DNA of 64,000 nt from Pseudanabaena cinerea FACHB-1277 (GCF_014696345.1 NZ_JACJPY010000006.1:52301-116300); one strand, 5' to 3'; positions 16,305 to 25,522 are shown, counted from the stretch's first letter. A program made the numbers and translations. The notes: generated by a model from the letters alone, not told the origin.

Positions 16305-16445
16305 GTGGCATTTTTTCGTCAATATATCGCTCCCCTAATCATCTTCGCAATATTTCTATTTACGCTAATTTTAGTCAGTTCTCGTGCATTTTTACCTGAT
16401 GATATGGTTGCACCTGCACCAGTTGGCATCATCTTTATCGCCTAG
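16305..16445 (+). CDS. Small membrane peptide, 46 residues
   Basis: A short frame beginning GTG and reading [20 protein letters not shown], then [20 protein letters not shown], then a stop. It has one transmembrane helix (about residues 9-28) and a short acidic/Pro-rich tail. It ends 14 bp before pyrB on the same strand and has an A+T-rich promoter-like region upstream, so it may share the pyrB transcript. I do not recognise a named family. Coding status rests on the well-formed hydrophobic helix, the charged N-terminus and the tight spacing. Confidence 0.45.
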   Translation: MAFFRQYIAPLIIFAIFLFTLILVSSRAFLPDDMVAPAPVGIIFIA

Positions 16446-16459
16446 TTATCACATCACCT

Positions 16460-17428
16460 ATGACTGATATCACTTGGCAAAGAAGGCATATCATCTCTTT
16501 AGCTGACTTTAAGCCCCACGACTATGCAACAGTCATCCAGACGGCGCTTAGTTTTTTGGAGGTGTTATCACGGCGGAATAAAAAAGTGCCAACCTTACAA
16601 AGTAAGGTAGTTGCTAATTTGTTCTTTGAGTCTTCAACCCGTACCCGCAATAGCTTTGAGCTTGCGGCAAAGCGTCTATCTGCTGACACCCTCAACTTTG
16701 CCCCAGGGACTTCTTCCCTTTCCAAAGGTGAGACAATTTTGGATACGGCAAGAACGTTTTTAGCGATGGGAACAGATATTATGGTGATCCGCCATCAATC
16801 GGCAGGTGTGCCTTTGGCGATCGCCCGTGATATGGATGCCTTGAGTGGCAAAGTAGCGATTCTCAATGCTGGGGATGGTAAGCATGAGCATCCTTCGCAA
16901 GCATTGCTTGATCTATTGACCCTATGTATGTATCTCAACCCTCAAGATCCGAAGCCCAACGATTTAAAGGGCAAGAAGGTGGCGATCGTGGGAGATATTC
17001 TGCATTCTAGGGTGGCGCGGTCGAATCTTTGGAGTTTAATTACCAATGGTGCAGAAGTGCATTTGGCAGCGCCGCCAACCTTGCTACCTGCTGATTTTGC
17101 CGCCTATGGTGTCCATCTGCATCATCAGCTTGAGCCAGCCCTTGAGGATGCCGACTTTGTAATGACTCTGCGATTGCAAATGGAAAGAATGGGGCAGTTT
17201 CTCATTCCTAGTCTGCGCGAATATCATACTCAATACGGCATCACTCGCGATCGCCTCCGTAAATGTGCGCCCAATGTCCAAGTCTTGCATCCTGGACCTG
17301 TCAATCGTGGTGTAGAAATTAGCTCAGATCTTATGGATGATCCACGCCTAAGCCTAATCGATAAGCAAGTAACTAATGGTGTCGCCATTCGCATGAGCCT
17401 ATTGTATTTGTTAGGCACAGCCATTTAA
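16460..17428 (+). CDS. pyrB: Aspartate carbamoyltransferase, catalytic chain
   Basis: Condenses carbamoyl phosphate with aspartate, the committed step of pyrimidine synthesis. The 322-residue protein carries the carbamoyl-phosphate binding motif [10 protein letters not shown] (about residues 55-64), the [11 protein letters not shown] region, and the C-terminal aspartate-binding segment [11 protein letters not shown]. Length and motifs are those of a complete chain. No pyrI regulatory gene is seen, as expected for cyanobacteria. The upstream 46-residue peptide gene is 14 bp away. Confidence 0.97.
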   Translation: MTDITWQRRHIISLADFKPHDYATVIQTALSFLEVLSRRNKKVPTLQSKVVANLFFESSTRTRNSFELAAKRLSADTLNFAPGTSSLSKGETILDTARTFLAMGTDIMVIRHQSAGVPLAIARDMDALSGKVAILNAGDGKHEHPSQALLDLLTLCMYLNPQDPKPNDLKGKKVAIVGDILHSRVARSNLWSLITNGAEVHLAAPPTLLPADFAAYGVHLHHQLEPALEDADFVMTLRLQMERMGQFLIPSLREYHTQYGITRDRLRKCAPNVQVLHPGPVNRGVEISSDLMDDPRLSLIDKQVTNGVAIRMSLLYLLGTAI

Positions 17429-17514
17429 TTGCTGATTACAACCCACAGTTAGCCCACTTTTGCCAATAACTTTTTCCAATATGAAGATGGTTAGGGAAAT
17501 AGAATAGGCTGTGA

Positions 17515-19329
17515 CTACATTAGCTCTCCTGATTCTTGCAAAGAGTGGAGACGCTGATAAATGCCGCCTTGATTGAGTAACTGTTGATGCGAACCAATTT
17601 CCACAATTTTGCCCTGATCGATGACCACAATTTTGTCAGCCTCGCGGACAGTGCTGAGGCGGTGGGCGATGATAATCGTGGTGCGCGTGCCTTGAATGCG
17701 GCGCATTGCCAATTGAATGGAGCGCTCGGATTCATAATCAAGGCTAGAGGTTGCCTCATCAAATACTAAAATATCAGGATTGACCAGTAAGGCTCTGGCA
17801 ATGCCCAAGCGTTGGCGCTGTCCGCCCGATAGCCGCATCCCGCGCTCACCGACAATAGTGCTGTAACCATTGGGCAGCAGATGCAAAAAATCATCCACAC
17901 TGGCGATCGCACAAGCCTCTTTGACCTCGGCAAGGGTGGCATTAGGGTTGCCATAGGTGAGGTTGTCCATTAATGTGCCGTTGAAAATATCCACTTCTTG
18001 ATGCACGATCGCCAGCCTCTTGCGATAGCCCGTAATGTCTAAACTGGCAATATCTTCCCCATCAATGAGAATCTGACCGCCAGTTGGCTCAAAATAGCGA
18101 AATAGTAATTTCACTAGGGTGGATTTGCCAGAGCCAGAGCGTCCGACTAGGGCAACGGTTTCATAGGGATTGATTGTAAACTGGACATCTGCTAGAACGG
18201 GGCGATCGCGATCGTAGCCAAAGGTGAGATGGCGAAATTCCACTTTGCCATCGAAATGATATTGGGGATATTGATTATGGGTGATAGCTAAGGCGGCATC
18301 TTGACCGATGGGCTGCTTCATAAATTCATGGAAGCGGATCATTGACGCATAGCGCCGCGCAAATATTTCGGCAAGCAGGCAGATTGGTTTGACCTCGGAG
18401 TAAGCCATACTCGCTAGGGTGACAATTGTAATGAAATGTCCGATCGACATTTTGCCGCCAAAGGTAGCAAATAATGCCGCCCCAAACACAAGAAACTGAC
18501 AAGCCTCTAGGACTGTATCCCTTGCCATGCCTAAACGCACATAGCCAATGTGGATGCCCCATAGGGATACTTTTGCCTCTCGATCTAGGCGATCGCTTTG
18601 GCGTTTATATTCCTTCGCTTCATTGGCAAAGGCTTTAACGGTTTTAATATTGGTGATAATTTCGGAAGTGCGACTTTCCGTATTCTCTTGATAAATTTCT
18701 AACCTTGCTTCTATTTCCGTAAGTTCTTTGAGCTTCTGCAAACTCATCAACAAAACTAATAGGAATGAAATTAAAAAGAAGGCAGAGATCCACCAAGTAA
18801 TCGCAAGGATAATCATAAAAATGCCGATAATTCTGGCTATTTTGGGGATAAACTGTCCCGCGATTTCAGGATAAGACCACATATGATTATCTAGACCCCG
18901 CGCCACCCTTCCTGCTATACGTCCAGGATTATTCTCATCATAAAAATCAAGGGGTAAGCTTAGGATTTTGGCTACGGACTTTTGGGTTTGATCGCGGCGC
19001 GTATTGAGGGCAATCTGCCAATGGAAGTTATTGGCAATCCAGACCTGCAAAGGGGCGCGAATAACTGTGACCACAAAAATGAGAATACTGAGGACGATCA
19101 GGCTAAAAATAGGATTGATGGGTTGCCCCACGATGCTCGATAGCAATGTGACTATGTGAGCGGTTTCGGAGTCGAGCGATCGCCCCGACAGCACATTAAT
19201 GATTTGACCAACTGCGTATGGCACAAGTAGGTCAATCAATTCAAAGGCGATCGCCCCTAGCAAACTCCAAAATGCCATTACCCGATAATGGCGAAAATAT
19301 CGCACAATATCCCAAACATTTGCGGTCAT
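17515..19329 (-). CDS. ABC exporter, fused permease-ATPase (MsbA-like)
   Basis: A 604-residue half-transporter. Residues about 15-320 form the six-helix transmembrane domain and residues about 360-600 the ATPase: Walker A GRSGSGKST, signature LSGGQRQR, Walker B ILVFDEATSSLD and the switch His in IIIAHRLSTV. It would act as a homodimer in the cytoplasmic membrane, exporting a lipid, peptide or drug; the substrate cannot be read from the sequence. It is transcribed alone and convergent with pyrB. Confidence 0.93.
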   Translation of the reverse strand: MTANVWDIVRYFRHYRVMAFWSLLGAIAFELIDLLVPYAVGQIINVLSGRSLDSETAHIVTLLSSIVGQPINPIFSLIVLSILIFVVTVIRAPLQVWIANNFHWQIALNTRRDQTQKSVAKILSLPLDFYDENNPGRIAGRVARGLDNHMWSYPEIAGQFIPKIARIIGIFMIILAITWWISAFFLISFLLVLLMSLQKLKELTEIEARLEIYQENTESRTSEIITNIKTVKAFANEAKEYKRQSDRLDREAKVSLWGIHIGYVRLGMARDTVLEACQFLVFGAALFATFGGKMSIGHFITIVTLASMAYSEVKPICLLAEIFARRYASMIRFHEFMKQPIGQDAALAITHNQYPQYHFDGKVEFRHLTFGYDRDRPVLADVQFTINPYETVALVGRSGSGKSTLVKLLFRYFEPTGGQILIDGEDIASLDITGYRKRLAIVHQEVDIFNGTLMDNLTYGNPNATLAEVKEACAIASVDDFLHLLPNGYSTIVGERGMRLSGGQRQRLGIARALLVNPDILVFDEATSSLDYESERSIQLAMRRIQGTRTTIIIAHRLSTVREADKIVVIDQGKIVEIGSHQQLLNQGGIYQRLHSLQESGELM

Positions 19330-19438
19330 TGTTCTTGTCCTATGAATGTAATGCGCCCTTTCAGTTATAGCAATTCTCGAAAAAATTAAAATCGGTGCGA
19401 AGCGCTCAGACCCAAATCAAGGAAAATTTCGATCATAG

Positions 19439-19511
19439 AAGTTCTAAGGGGACAAGCGCATCGGTTGCTTTTCCCTCTGAATTAGTGGCGTATAGTCTAG
19501 AATATCGGCAT
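19439..19511 (-). pseudogene. Antitoxin 5'-end relic
   Basis: This stretch matches the first part of the antitoxin gene at 20702-20959: GTTCTAAGGGGACAAG and TCGGTTG are shared exactly, the initiating ATG context (ATGCCGAT) is kept, and the A+T-rich leader TTCTATCTTGTT also matches. About 15 bases inside the gene are missing and the frame is broken by stops. It is a decayed duplicate of the start of that antitoxin, lying just downstream of a VapBC pair. Confidence 0.6.
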
Positions 19512-19545
19512 ATCTCTGTTTCTTCTATCTTGTTTTTATTCTAGA

Positions 19546-19968
19546 CTATGGCAAAAATATTCGTTCAAAGGGTTGTTTGCGATAGCGGCGATAAATATCA
19601 AAGTCACTGTCTAATGTGGCGATCGCCGCAATATTCAGTCTTTCAGAGATCGCAACTAGTGATAAATCGGTAAAGTCTGCGGGTAGATCTTGATAGGTTG
19701 TGTTAAGTTCTTGAATTCTTTGATAGTCTGATGGCTGCAAGTGTTCGCATATAATGGCTTGCTTGAATAACGCAGATAGAAATTCGTTTTGAACTTTGAT
19801 GTTTGGAGCCAGTAGCCACAGAACTTCTGTCACACAGGCGACTGTGGTAATAAGTTGACTGGTGCAGGTACTGAAAAAGTTAAGCGCTTGTTGGTGATGT
19901 TTGTCCTTGCGATCGTAAAATGCAACGATTATTCCAGTGTCAATTAAGATTAGGCGATCGCTATTCAT
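19546..19968 (-). CDS. PIN-domain toxin (VapC-like)
   Basis: A 140-residue PIN-domain endoribonuclease. The conserved acidic residues are visible in ILIDTGIIVAFYD, TEVLW, ADFTDLSLVAI and ATLDSDFD. The Met at 19968 overlaps the upstream antitoxin stop by eight bases and gives the usual start; the frame runs on to 20004, inside the antitoxin. VapC-type toxins cut tRNA or rRNA to stop translation until neutralised by the antitoxin encoded just upstream. Confidence 0.88.
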   Translation of the reverse strand: MNSDRLILIDTGIIVAFYDRKDKHHQQALNFFSTCTSQLITTVACVTEVLWLLAPNIKVQNEFLSALFKQAIICEHLQPSDYQRIQELNTTYQDLPADFTDLSLVAISERLNIAAIATLDSDFDIYRRYRKQPFERIFLP

Positions 19969-20221
19969 GTCTTGCCTGATGCTTTGCTCTAATCTTTTCG
20001 GCAATTATTTTTTTACGAACGCTTCGATCTGATAGATCTCCTGATCCTTCTAGGAAATGCTTAGGATAACCGCCCATACGTTCTAATACTGTTTGAGACG
20101 CAGTTTGTCTACTAGTAGAATTTTTCTTGATAGATGAGATGAATTGTAGTACGAGAGGAATTTGCTGATCGTCAAGTTGTCTGATCGCTTCTAGGAGTTG
20201 GCTCTGATTGTTGGGAGACAT
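19961..20221 (-). CDS. Antitoxin of PIN toxin module
   Basis: An 86-residue protein with a helical N-terminus (LLEAIRQLDDQQIPLVLQFI) and a basic C-terminus rich in Lys/Arg. Its stop lies within the start of the PIN toxin gene, the overlapping arrangement that couples antitoxin and toxin translation. I cannot assign the DNA-binding fold from sequence. Identification as an antitoxin is from position, size and overlap. Confidence 0.75.
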   Translation of the reverse strand: MSPNNQSQLLEAIRQLDDQQIPLVLQFISSIKKNSTSRQTASQTVLERMGGYPKHFLEGSGDLSDRSVRKKIIAEKIRAKHQARHE

Positions 20222-20283
20222 GGCAATTGAGCTATATATTTTTTTCTAGTGTAGCAAAGTTATAAATTACGAGTGTAGAAGTT

Positions 20284-20318
20284 GGCGATCGCCTATGTTC
20301 AAAATGTTGGCGATCGCC
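20284..20318. repeat. HIP1-bounded short repeat, copy 1
   Basis: A 35-bp unit consisting of GGCGATCGCC, the spacer TATGTTCAAAATGTT, and a second GGCGATCGCC. A near-identical unit lies at 21000-21033. It sits between the VapBC pair and the RelE/ParE module, outside any gene. The two HIP1 palindromes can also pair with each other, so the transcribed repeat would fold. Confidence 0.7.
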
Positions 20319-20370
20319 TCTTGCTCCATTAACATTCTCGTATGACTAGCGCGTGAGTGTTCAATATTAG

Positions 20371-20697
20371 CTAAATCTTAGAAATAGCGTCTTCAATCTC
20401 TTCTAGACTCACGTCTGCTTGATCTGATTTTGCATAGATAAGTAGGAGCAAGATTAGTTCAGGTGAAAACACTTGATAGATAACGCGATAACCGCCGCTT
20501 TTTCCTGTGGGAATATCGCTATTTTTGGCACGAACTTTAAAAATGGTGAAGTCTAGACCAGAGATTTGATCACCGATAAGGTTTCCATTTTGTAGCTGTT
20601 CGATAATTGGCTGGATATCAGATTGGATTTTTCGGTAACGTTTGGTTAGTGGTTTTAGGCGGCGAATGAATGGTAATGTAAAGCGAACTTCAATCAT
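20371..20697 (-). CDS. RelE/ParE-family toxin
   Basis: A 108-residue protein with the RelE/ParE fold pattern: FTLPFIRRLKPLTKRY, then FKVRAKNSDIPTGKSGGYRV and IYQVFSPELILLLLIYAKSD. The Met at 20697 is preferred; the frame extends to 20760 but into the antitoxin gene. The antitoxin stop (20702-20704) is four bases away, so the two are one operon. RelE members cut mRNA on the ribosome and ParE members poison gyrase; which applies is not decidable here. Confidence 0.85.
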   Translation of the reverse strand: MIEVRFTLPFIRRLKPLTKRYRKIQSDIQPIIEQLQNGNLIGDQISGLDFTIFKVRAKNSDIPTGKSGGYRVIYQVFSPELILLLLIYAKSDQADVSLEEIEDAISKI

Positions 20698-20701
20698 AGG
20701 T

Positions 20702-20959
20702 TTATGTTGTAGCGTCTTCCCAAAGTTGTGATATTGGGAAAGTTTGTCCTGCTGCTGCAAGTCTTACAGATTCTTGTAAGTCAGCTAGTATTTGTTCTTT
20801 GGGTTCTTGTTCGTCAATCCAAGCTAATCCACTAATATTATCGGTGTTTAAGGAATGGATTAGCTGTTGCCAAAGTTCTAAGGGGACAAGTACATCGGTT
20901 GTTTTGCCTTCTGAATTGGTGACGTAACGAATAAGGTTTTCAATTTGGGCGATCGGCAT
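20702..20959 (-). CDS. Antitoxin of RelE/ParE module
   Basis: An 85-residue acidic protein. It starts MPIAQIENLIRYVTNSEGKT, a small N-terminal domain likely to bind DNA, and ends with AAAGQTFPISQLWED, the motif also found in the orphan antitoxin at 11298-11552. It lies four bases upstream of the toxin gene. A broken copy of its 5' end lies at 19439-19511. Confidence 0.8.
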   Translation of the reverse strand: MPIAQIENLIRYVTNSEGKTTDVLVPLELWQQLIHSLNTDNISGLAWIDEQEPKEQILADLQESVRLAAAGQTFPISQLWEDATT

Positions 20960-20999
20960 AGTTTTAATCCTTCTATCTTGTTGTTATTTTAGCCTGACA

Positions 21000-21033
21000 G
21001 CGATCGCCCACGGTCAAAATGTTGGCGATCGCC
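21000..21033. repeat. HIP1-bounded short repeat, copy 2
   Basis: GCGATCGCC, then CACGGTCAAAATGTT, then GGCGATCGCC. It matches copy 1 at 20284-20318 except in the first bases of the spacer. The pair brackets the RelE/ParE module. Confidence 0.7.
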
Positions 21034-21056
21034 CCATGTCATGTAGTGAAAATTTA

Positions 21057-24000
21057 TCAAAATGGAATATCATCATCGTCATATTCATTTGGATTTGATT
21101 GATCGAAATTATCAAAGTTACAAGACCAATTGCCATTATTTGCTACATAGGAAGCTAGAGATTGTTCTTGTTCATTGCAAAAATTTACTTCGATTCCGTT
21201 AGCTTGTGAACTCCAATTGCGATCGCTTAAATATGGCAAACGTGAGCCATCGGCTAGGAATTTCTGAACTGGCTCAACTTTATTCCAAGATCTTGAAGTG
21301 CCATTCCATCTAAAACCGTCTGACCTTAGTAACTCTCTGAGATTGAATGTTCCATTTGTCCCGCGTCCTTGTTGGTTAGTGACTTTGATCGTGATAAAGC
21401 GAGTTTCAGTTGTGGGAACTGGATAGTTTTTCCAGTCAAGTTCTTGCAGTTGCATTTTACTGGTTAATCCTGCAATGAATGGCGACATTTTGAAACTATC
21501 TACGACTATGTATAACTCTTCCTTGGCACGGGTGAGGGCAACATAAAATAGGCGGCGATCGTCTTCGAGTAATTTGTTTTCATCATCGCCAAAAATACGG
21601 AAAAAGATTGAACTAGGATGAATAGTGGGATAGTTATAAGCATCGAGAATGATTACTGCTTGCTGTTCTTTGCCTTTGTATTTATGGGTTGTGGAAATTT
21701 CGATTAATTGTTCTAAATCTCCGACTAAATTAAGTTTTTTGAGAATATATTTACGAAATTCATCTAGTTTTTTGATTTTACGATCTACGCCTTGCAAAGT
21801 ATTTGTCTTGCTGAGTAGAGCAATTTGTTTGCCATCTTGGATGAGTTTACCCGTGAGGCGAATAATTGCGGCGGTCAGGTCATCATAGCCATATTCTTTC
21901 TCTTCAATCGCCGTCATTTGAAATTTAGCGATGTTCACAAGCCGAATTTTGCCTTGTAATTGCGTAGATGGTTTGGCGGGTATGCCTTTACCCGTCATCA
22001 ACTGATTACCGATTTCCACAATCTGCGAACCTGATCGGTAATTGGTCGTGATCGGTAAGGTGTGAGATGGCTTGAATATTTGGGTAAAGTTTTTGTAGTA
22101 GTACAAGTCTGCACCAGCAAAGCCATTGATGGCTTGCCAATCGTCACCAACACAGAAAAATAGGGCTTCAGGATTTTGTTTTCTGATGGCTGTAATGAGG
22201 TTATGAAAGAGCAAGGAAAAGTCTTGGTACTCATCAATCATGATGTATTTAAGATCTTTCAAGTCTCCACGAAATTTACTACTCAAAAATACGGTATTGC
22301 CTTCGTCTACAACTTTTGCGGCTCTTTGCATCAGCCCATCAAAGTCTTCTTCGCCTGTTTGTTGGAGGCGATCTAAATAGGAGATATAAAAATTCTGGGC
22401 TAAATCCAAAAATTGAAACTCTGGTTCGCTTGTTTGAGGATTAGTGGCAAAATAACGCTCAATTTTTTCGCTCAGTTGGTTAGGAGTCAGGCATTGCTTG
22501 CGACAACGCCCGATAAATTGGATCATGGATTGAGTAAATTCATCTATGGCACGGTCTTTAATCCTTTCCCAGATTTTTGGAGTGCTGAGACGATTCAATT
22601 CAAGACCTAAACCTATGAGAAGTTCGCGCAAATGTTTTTCCATTCCTTCTCGTCCGTGTGATCTTAGAATTGCTGGGTTTAATTCAATAAACAAATAATC
22701 AGACTGTTCTTTTTCCCAATAATGTCGCTTTTGTTCTGATTGCTCATCATAGTTGGGATCGCCTTGCAGTCCAAAGTATTCAATTACAATCCCTTTTTTA
22801 CCATTGACTTCTTTTAAGATCGTAAAGTCAGGGTGATAATTTACACCTCTCCACCAAAAGTTTTTTTCATATTTAAATGGAATGTCATGCTCAAATAGGA
22901 AATCTGCTATGATTTTTTCCCCTCCAGATTTATAGTTATAGCCATCAATACCGACTTGCGGTAACGAGCGTCTATATTCGATCATTTCTTCTGGTGTTAA
23001 ATCATATCCACCCTCAGAAATTCTTATCCAAACCTTTCTGAATTTAGCAATCATTAGAGATTTAATCTGTTCAGAATAATCTGGATTTCTGACGTATTCA
23101 TCAATTACGCTTTGCAAGCTACGGCTTCTTGTTTGTTGACCTTCTGGCTCGTCAAAAATTAGAGTTTCATCAGGATGTACTAAGTGATAAGCCAGTGAGT
23201 GAAATGTCATGGCATAGGGCAGATCATTCTGTAAATGTTTTTGTAATCTTTCTCTGATTTCTTGAGCAGCTTTTCTATTAAATGCTAATAGTAAGATTTC
23301 AGATGATTTAATACCGCAGTGTTTTTGTAAAAATATGGCACGATTAACTAATGTGGATGTTTTGCCACTGCCAGCCCTTGCGATAAGTTGGACATGACTA
23401 TTAACCGAGCCAATGGCTAAAGATTGTTCGATATCTACTTTGCTAATTAAGTTGATACGTATCCACGACTGAACAAATCCCCTCTTTTTATCCTTATAAT
23501 CTTCCAACGATAAATAATCAATCAATCCATTTTCATTGTAATATTTGTTTGCCTTACAAAAACAAGAACTGAGATATATATCAATCTGTTTATCTACTGA
23601 ATATCTCTTGAGTTCTAGATATTCATTATATGATATGTAGCCTTGACATTCTAGATTATAAAAGGCACTAGCTTCATCAAACAAGAATTCACTTAATAAT
23701 TTTTTTAGTTTTGTTGATAATTCATCTCTAAATTTGCTTAGATATGGCTTGCATATTGTTTGATACTCTTCATATGTTATGTAGTTACTACACTCTTTTC
23801 GATAAAATCTATGAGCTTCATCAAATAAATTATTCTCTAAAATATTATTTATTTGATTGGATAAGCTCAGTTTTACATACTTTTTTCTCAAGAAATCATA
23901 TTGATTAGTTGAAATATATTTTTGACATTTAGACACATAAAAGTCAGTAGCCTCATCAAAAAGCTCTTGCTCTAAAAGATTAATTAACTGTTCAGTCAGT

Positions 24001-24752
24001 ATATTCTCAAATCTTTTTATGTATCGTTGATAAATTGATTGAAATACTTGAGTTGTTATATAACTAGAACATTCTAAATCATAAAAATCAATAGCTTCAT
24101 CAAACATATTACTTTCTAAAAGACTAGTAAGCTTGTTCTCTAATGGCAATCTGATTTTCTGTAAAAAAGGTTCTTTTTTTGATTGATAATCTAATTCGGA
24201 AATATACTCTTGACATTCAGAAAAATAGAAGTTGTCAGCCTCGACAATTTTTGATTCGGAAAGAAGTTCATATAACTTATTGTTTAAACACTTTGCATTT
24301 TCCAGATATATTATTTTCTTATTTCTTTCAATATTTGCAATGTCATGAATTTGTTGCAATGATATTGGAGGGTAAAAGTGTTTAAAATTTGATATAAATC
24401 CATATATAGTGTACTGTTGATCAAATTTAGTTTCGATTTCTTCAAAATTTGAGAATGCTCCATCGTAAGTATAAGTACTACCTGTAACGTTGATAAATAC
24501 TTTGCCATAAGATTTTCCACTTACGCTGACAACTCTAGCCTTAATTTTGTTATTGCCAATTACTCTCTTGCCTACAAGTAGAGACCATACTTTTTTTATG
24601 TCATCAGCGATATTTGCAAATAAATTTATATCGTTAGTTTCTTGATTGATTTGACTCATGATTCTGTGGTATTTGCATTGCAACGAATAGAATGCTAAGG
24701 CATAGTTAGATTTGTCTAATATTTTAGTGTTTTTAGAAATCGCCCCACTCAT
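21057..24752 (-). CDS. UvrD-like helicase with N-terminal repeats and nuclease-like insertion
   Basis: A 1231-residue SF1 helicase with unusual additions. Residues about 50-110 form a beta-rich head. Residues about 150-430 are five good and one worn copy of a 45-48-residue helical unit with the core FDEAxxFYxxEC followed by YIS. The helicase starts near 455 (Walker A ARAGSGKTST), has DEYQDF near 839 and ends with FYVALTRAKEEL. Between motif Ia and motif II, near residues 620-670, lies a segment resembling a PD-(D/E)XK nuclease (KIIADFLFEHDIPFKYE, then YHPDFTI and IVIEYFG). A short C-terminal domain follows. Start: ATG at 24752, or an alternative ATG at 24659. A role in DNA repair or phage defence is inference. 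Confidence 0.88.
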   Translation of the reverse strand: MSGAISKNTKILDKSNYALAFYSLQCKYHRIMSQINQETNDINLFANIADDIKKVWSLLVGKRVIGNNKIKARVVSVSGKSYGKVFINVTGSTYTYDGAFSNFEEIETKFDQQYTIYGFISNFKHFYPPISLQQIHDIANIERNKKIIYLENAKCLNNKLYELLSESKIVEADNFYFSECQEYISELDYQSKKEPFLQKIRLPLENKLTSLLESNMFDEAIDFYDLECSSYITTQVFQSIYQRYIKRFENILTEQLINLLEQELFDEATDFYVSKCQKYISTNQYDFLRKKYVKLSLSNQINNILENNLFDEAHRFYRKECSNYITYEEYQTICKPYLSKFRDELSTKLKKLLSEFLFDEASAFYNLECQGYISYNEYLELKRYSVDKQIDIYLSSCFCKANKYYNENGLIDYLSLEDYKDKKRGFVQSWIRINLISKVDIEQSLAIGSVNSHVQLIARAGSGKTSTLVNRAIFLQKHCGIKSSEILLLAFNRKAAQEIRERLQKHLQNDLPYAMTFHSLAYHLVHPDETLIFDEPEGQQTRSRSLQSVIDEYVRNPDYSEQIKSLMIAKFRKVWIRISEGGYDLTPEEMIEYRRSLPQVGIDGYNYKSGGEKIIADFLFEHDIPFKYEKNFWWRGVNYHPDFTILKEVNGKKGIVIEYFGLQGDPNYDEQSEQKRHYWEKEQSDYLFIELNPAILRSHGREGMEKHLRELLIGLGLELNRLSTPKIWERIKDRAIDEFTQSMIQFIGRCRKQCLTPNQLSEKIERYFATNPQTSEPEFQFLDLAQNFYISYLDRLQQTGEEDFDGLMQRAAKVVDEGNTVFLSSKFRGDLKDLKYIMIDEYQDFSLLFHNLITAIRKQNPEALFFCVGDDWQAINGFAGADLYYYKNFTQIFKPSHTLPITTNYRSGSQIVEIGNQLMTGKGIPAKPSTQLQGKIRLVNIAKFQMTAIEEKEYGYDDLTAAIIRLTGKLIQDGKQIALLSKTNTLQGVDRKIKKLDEFRKYILKKLNLVGDLEQLIEISTTHKYKGKEQQAVIILDAYNYPTIHPSSIFFRIFGDDENKLLEDDRRLFYVALTRAKEELYIVVDSFKMSPFIAGLTSKMQLQELDWKNYPVPTTETRFITIKVTNQQGRGTNGTFNLRELLRSDGFRWNGTSRSWNKVEPVQKFLADGSRLPYLSDRNWSSQANGIEVNFCNEQEQSLASYVANNGNWSCNFDNFDQSNPNEYDDDDIPF

Positions 24753-24779
24753 AAACCCATCAGCAAGTAAAAAACAATC

Positions 24780-25100
24780 TCATTCTGTAACAATCGTAAT
24801 TTGACCTTTACTTGCAGAGCCTAAAACAGTTAAAAGTTTTGCAGCTAAAGGCTTTAGCGCCGCCAAACTATTTGATGGTGCTTGCAAAACCACTACCGCA
24901 ATATCAAACTGAGGAAAGTTTTGCTGAAAAGATAAATTGCGATCAACCGTCACAAAGACATCAAATTCCTCTACAGCAAGCGCTAAAAGCTTACCGTTTT
25001 TGACTCCTGCCCATCCCATCTGCGGAACTGTTTTTACTTCATAGCCAATAATCTCTCTAGCAAATCGGCGATCAATACATTCATCTAAAAGAATCCTCAT
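24780..25100 (-). CDS. DUF5615 (PIN-like) toxin
   Basis: A 106-residue PIN-like protein of the DUF5615 type. It begins MRILLDECIDRRFAREI with the conserved Asp and Glu, and has a second acidic site in FVTVDRNLSFQQN. The ATG at 25100 is one base downstream of the DUF433 stop, so the two form an operon; the frame also runs up to 25115. DUF5615 proteins are the presumed RNase toxins of DUF433-DUF5615 pairs. Confidence 0.85.
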   Translation of the reverse strand: MRILLDECIDRRFAREIIGYEVKTVPQMGWAGVKNGKLLALAVEEFDVFVTVDRNLSFQQNFPQFDIAVVVLQAPSNSLAALKPLAAKLLTVLGSASKGQITIVTE

Positions 25101-25101
25101 A

Positions 25102-25320
25102 TTACGCCGCCACACTCACCAAACTTCTTCCTAACTCTTCTAAAAAATAAATAACCTGTTCTCTCTTTACAGTTGGAAAACCATCCAAAAAATCATCAAT
25201 GGATTCCCCATCCTTGAGATAATCCAAAAGCGTCTGCACAGGAACCCTAGTATTTGTAAATACAGTCGTACCACCCATCACATCGGGATATCTGCTAATA
25301 AACCTTGAGTCTCTAAACAT
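25102..25320 (-). CDS. DUF433 antitoxin
   Basis: A DUF433 protein (72 residues from the Met at 25320) with the family core SRYPDVMGGTTVFTNTRVPV and TLLDYLKDGESIDDFLDGFP, which forms a winged-helix-like DNA-binding fold. The frame continues upstream to a TTG at 25416, which would start inside the 132-bp direct repeat. Typical DUF433 proteins are about 75-80 residues, so the ATG at 25320 is preferred. It is the presumed antitoxin of the DUF5615 gene that follows. Confidence 0.85.
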   Translation of the reverse strand: MFRDSRFISRYPDVMGGTTVFTNTRVPVQTLLDYLKDGESIDDFLDGFPTVKREQVIYFLEELGRSLVSVAA

Positions 25321-25389
25321 AAATTTGTGATATTTAGATATATTTAATATTCTAGCAACTATCGATCTTGCGATCGCAATTTGTCCGAT

Positions 25390-25521
25390 ATGTTCATAAC
25401 AAATATCCTGAGCCAATTAACCTGATGATAACACTTTGATTTTCTATGCGATCGCCTGTGTGCAGGTAAATGTAAAATAATAATGATGCTATCCTAAATC
25501 CTAGCTGTTAACTCACAAAGT
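25390..25521. repeat. 132-bp direct repeat, copy 1
   Basis: Matches 26398-26529 at 128 of 132 positions by eye (four substitutions, no gaps). It contains a HIP1 site and the tail GTTAACTCACAAAGT, which directly precedes the ATG of the Phd pseudogene at 25523. The pair brackets the Phd pseudogene and the intact antitoxin/PIN module, with copy starts 1008 bp apart. Confidence 0.92.
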
Positions 25522-25522
25522 T

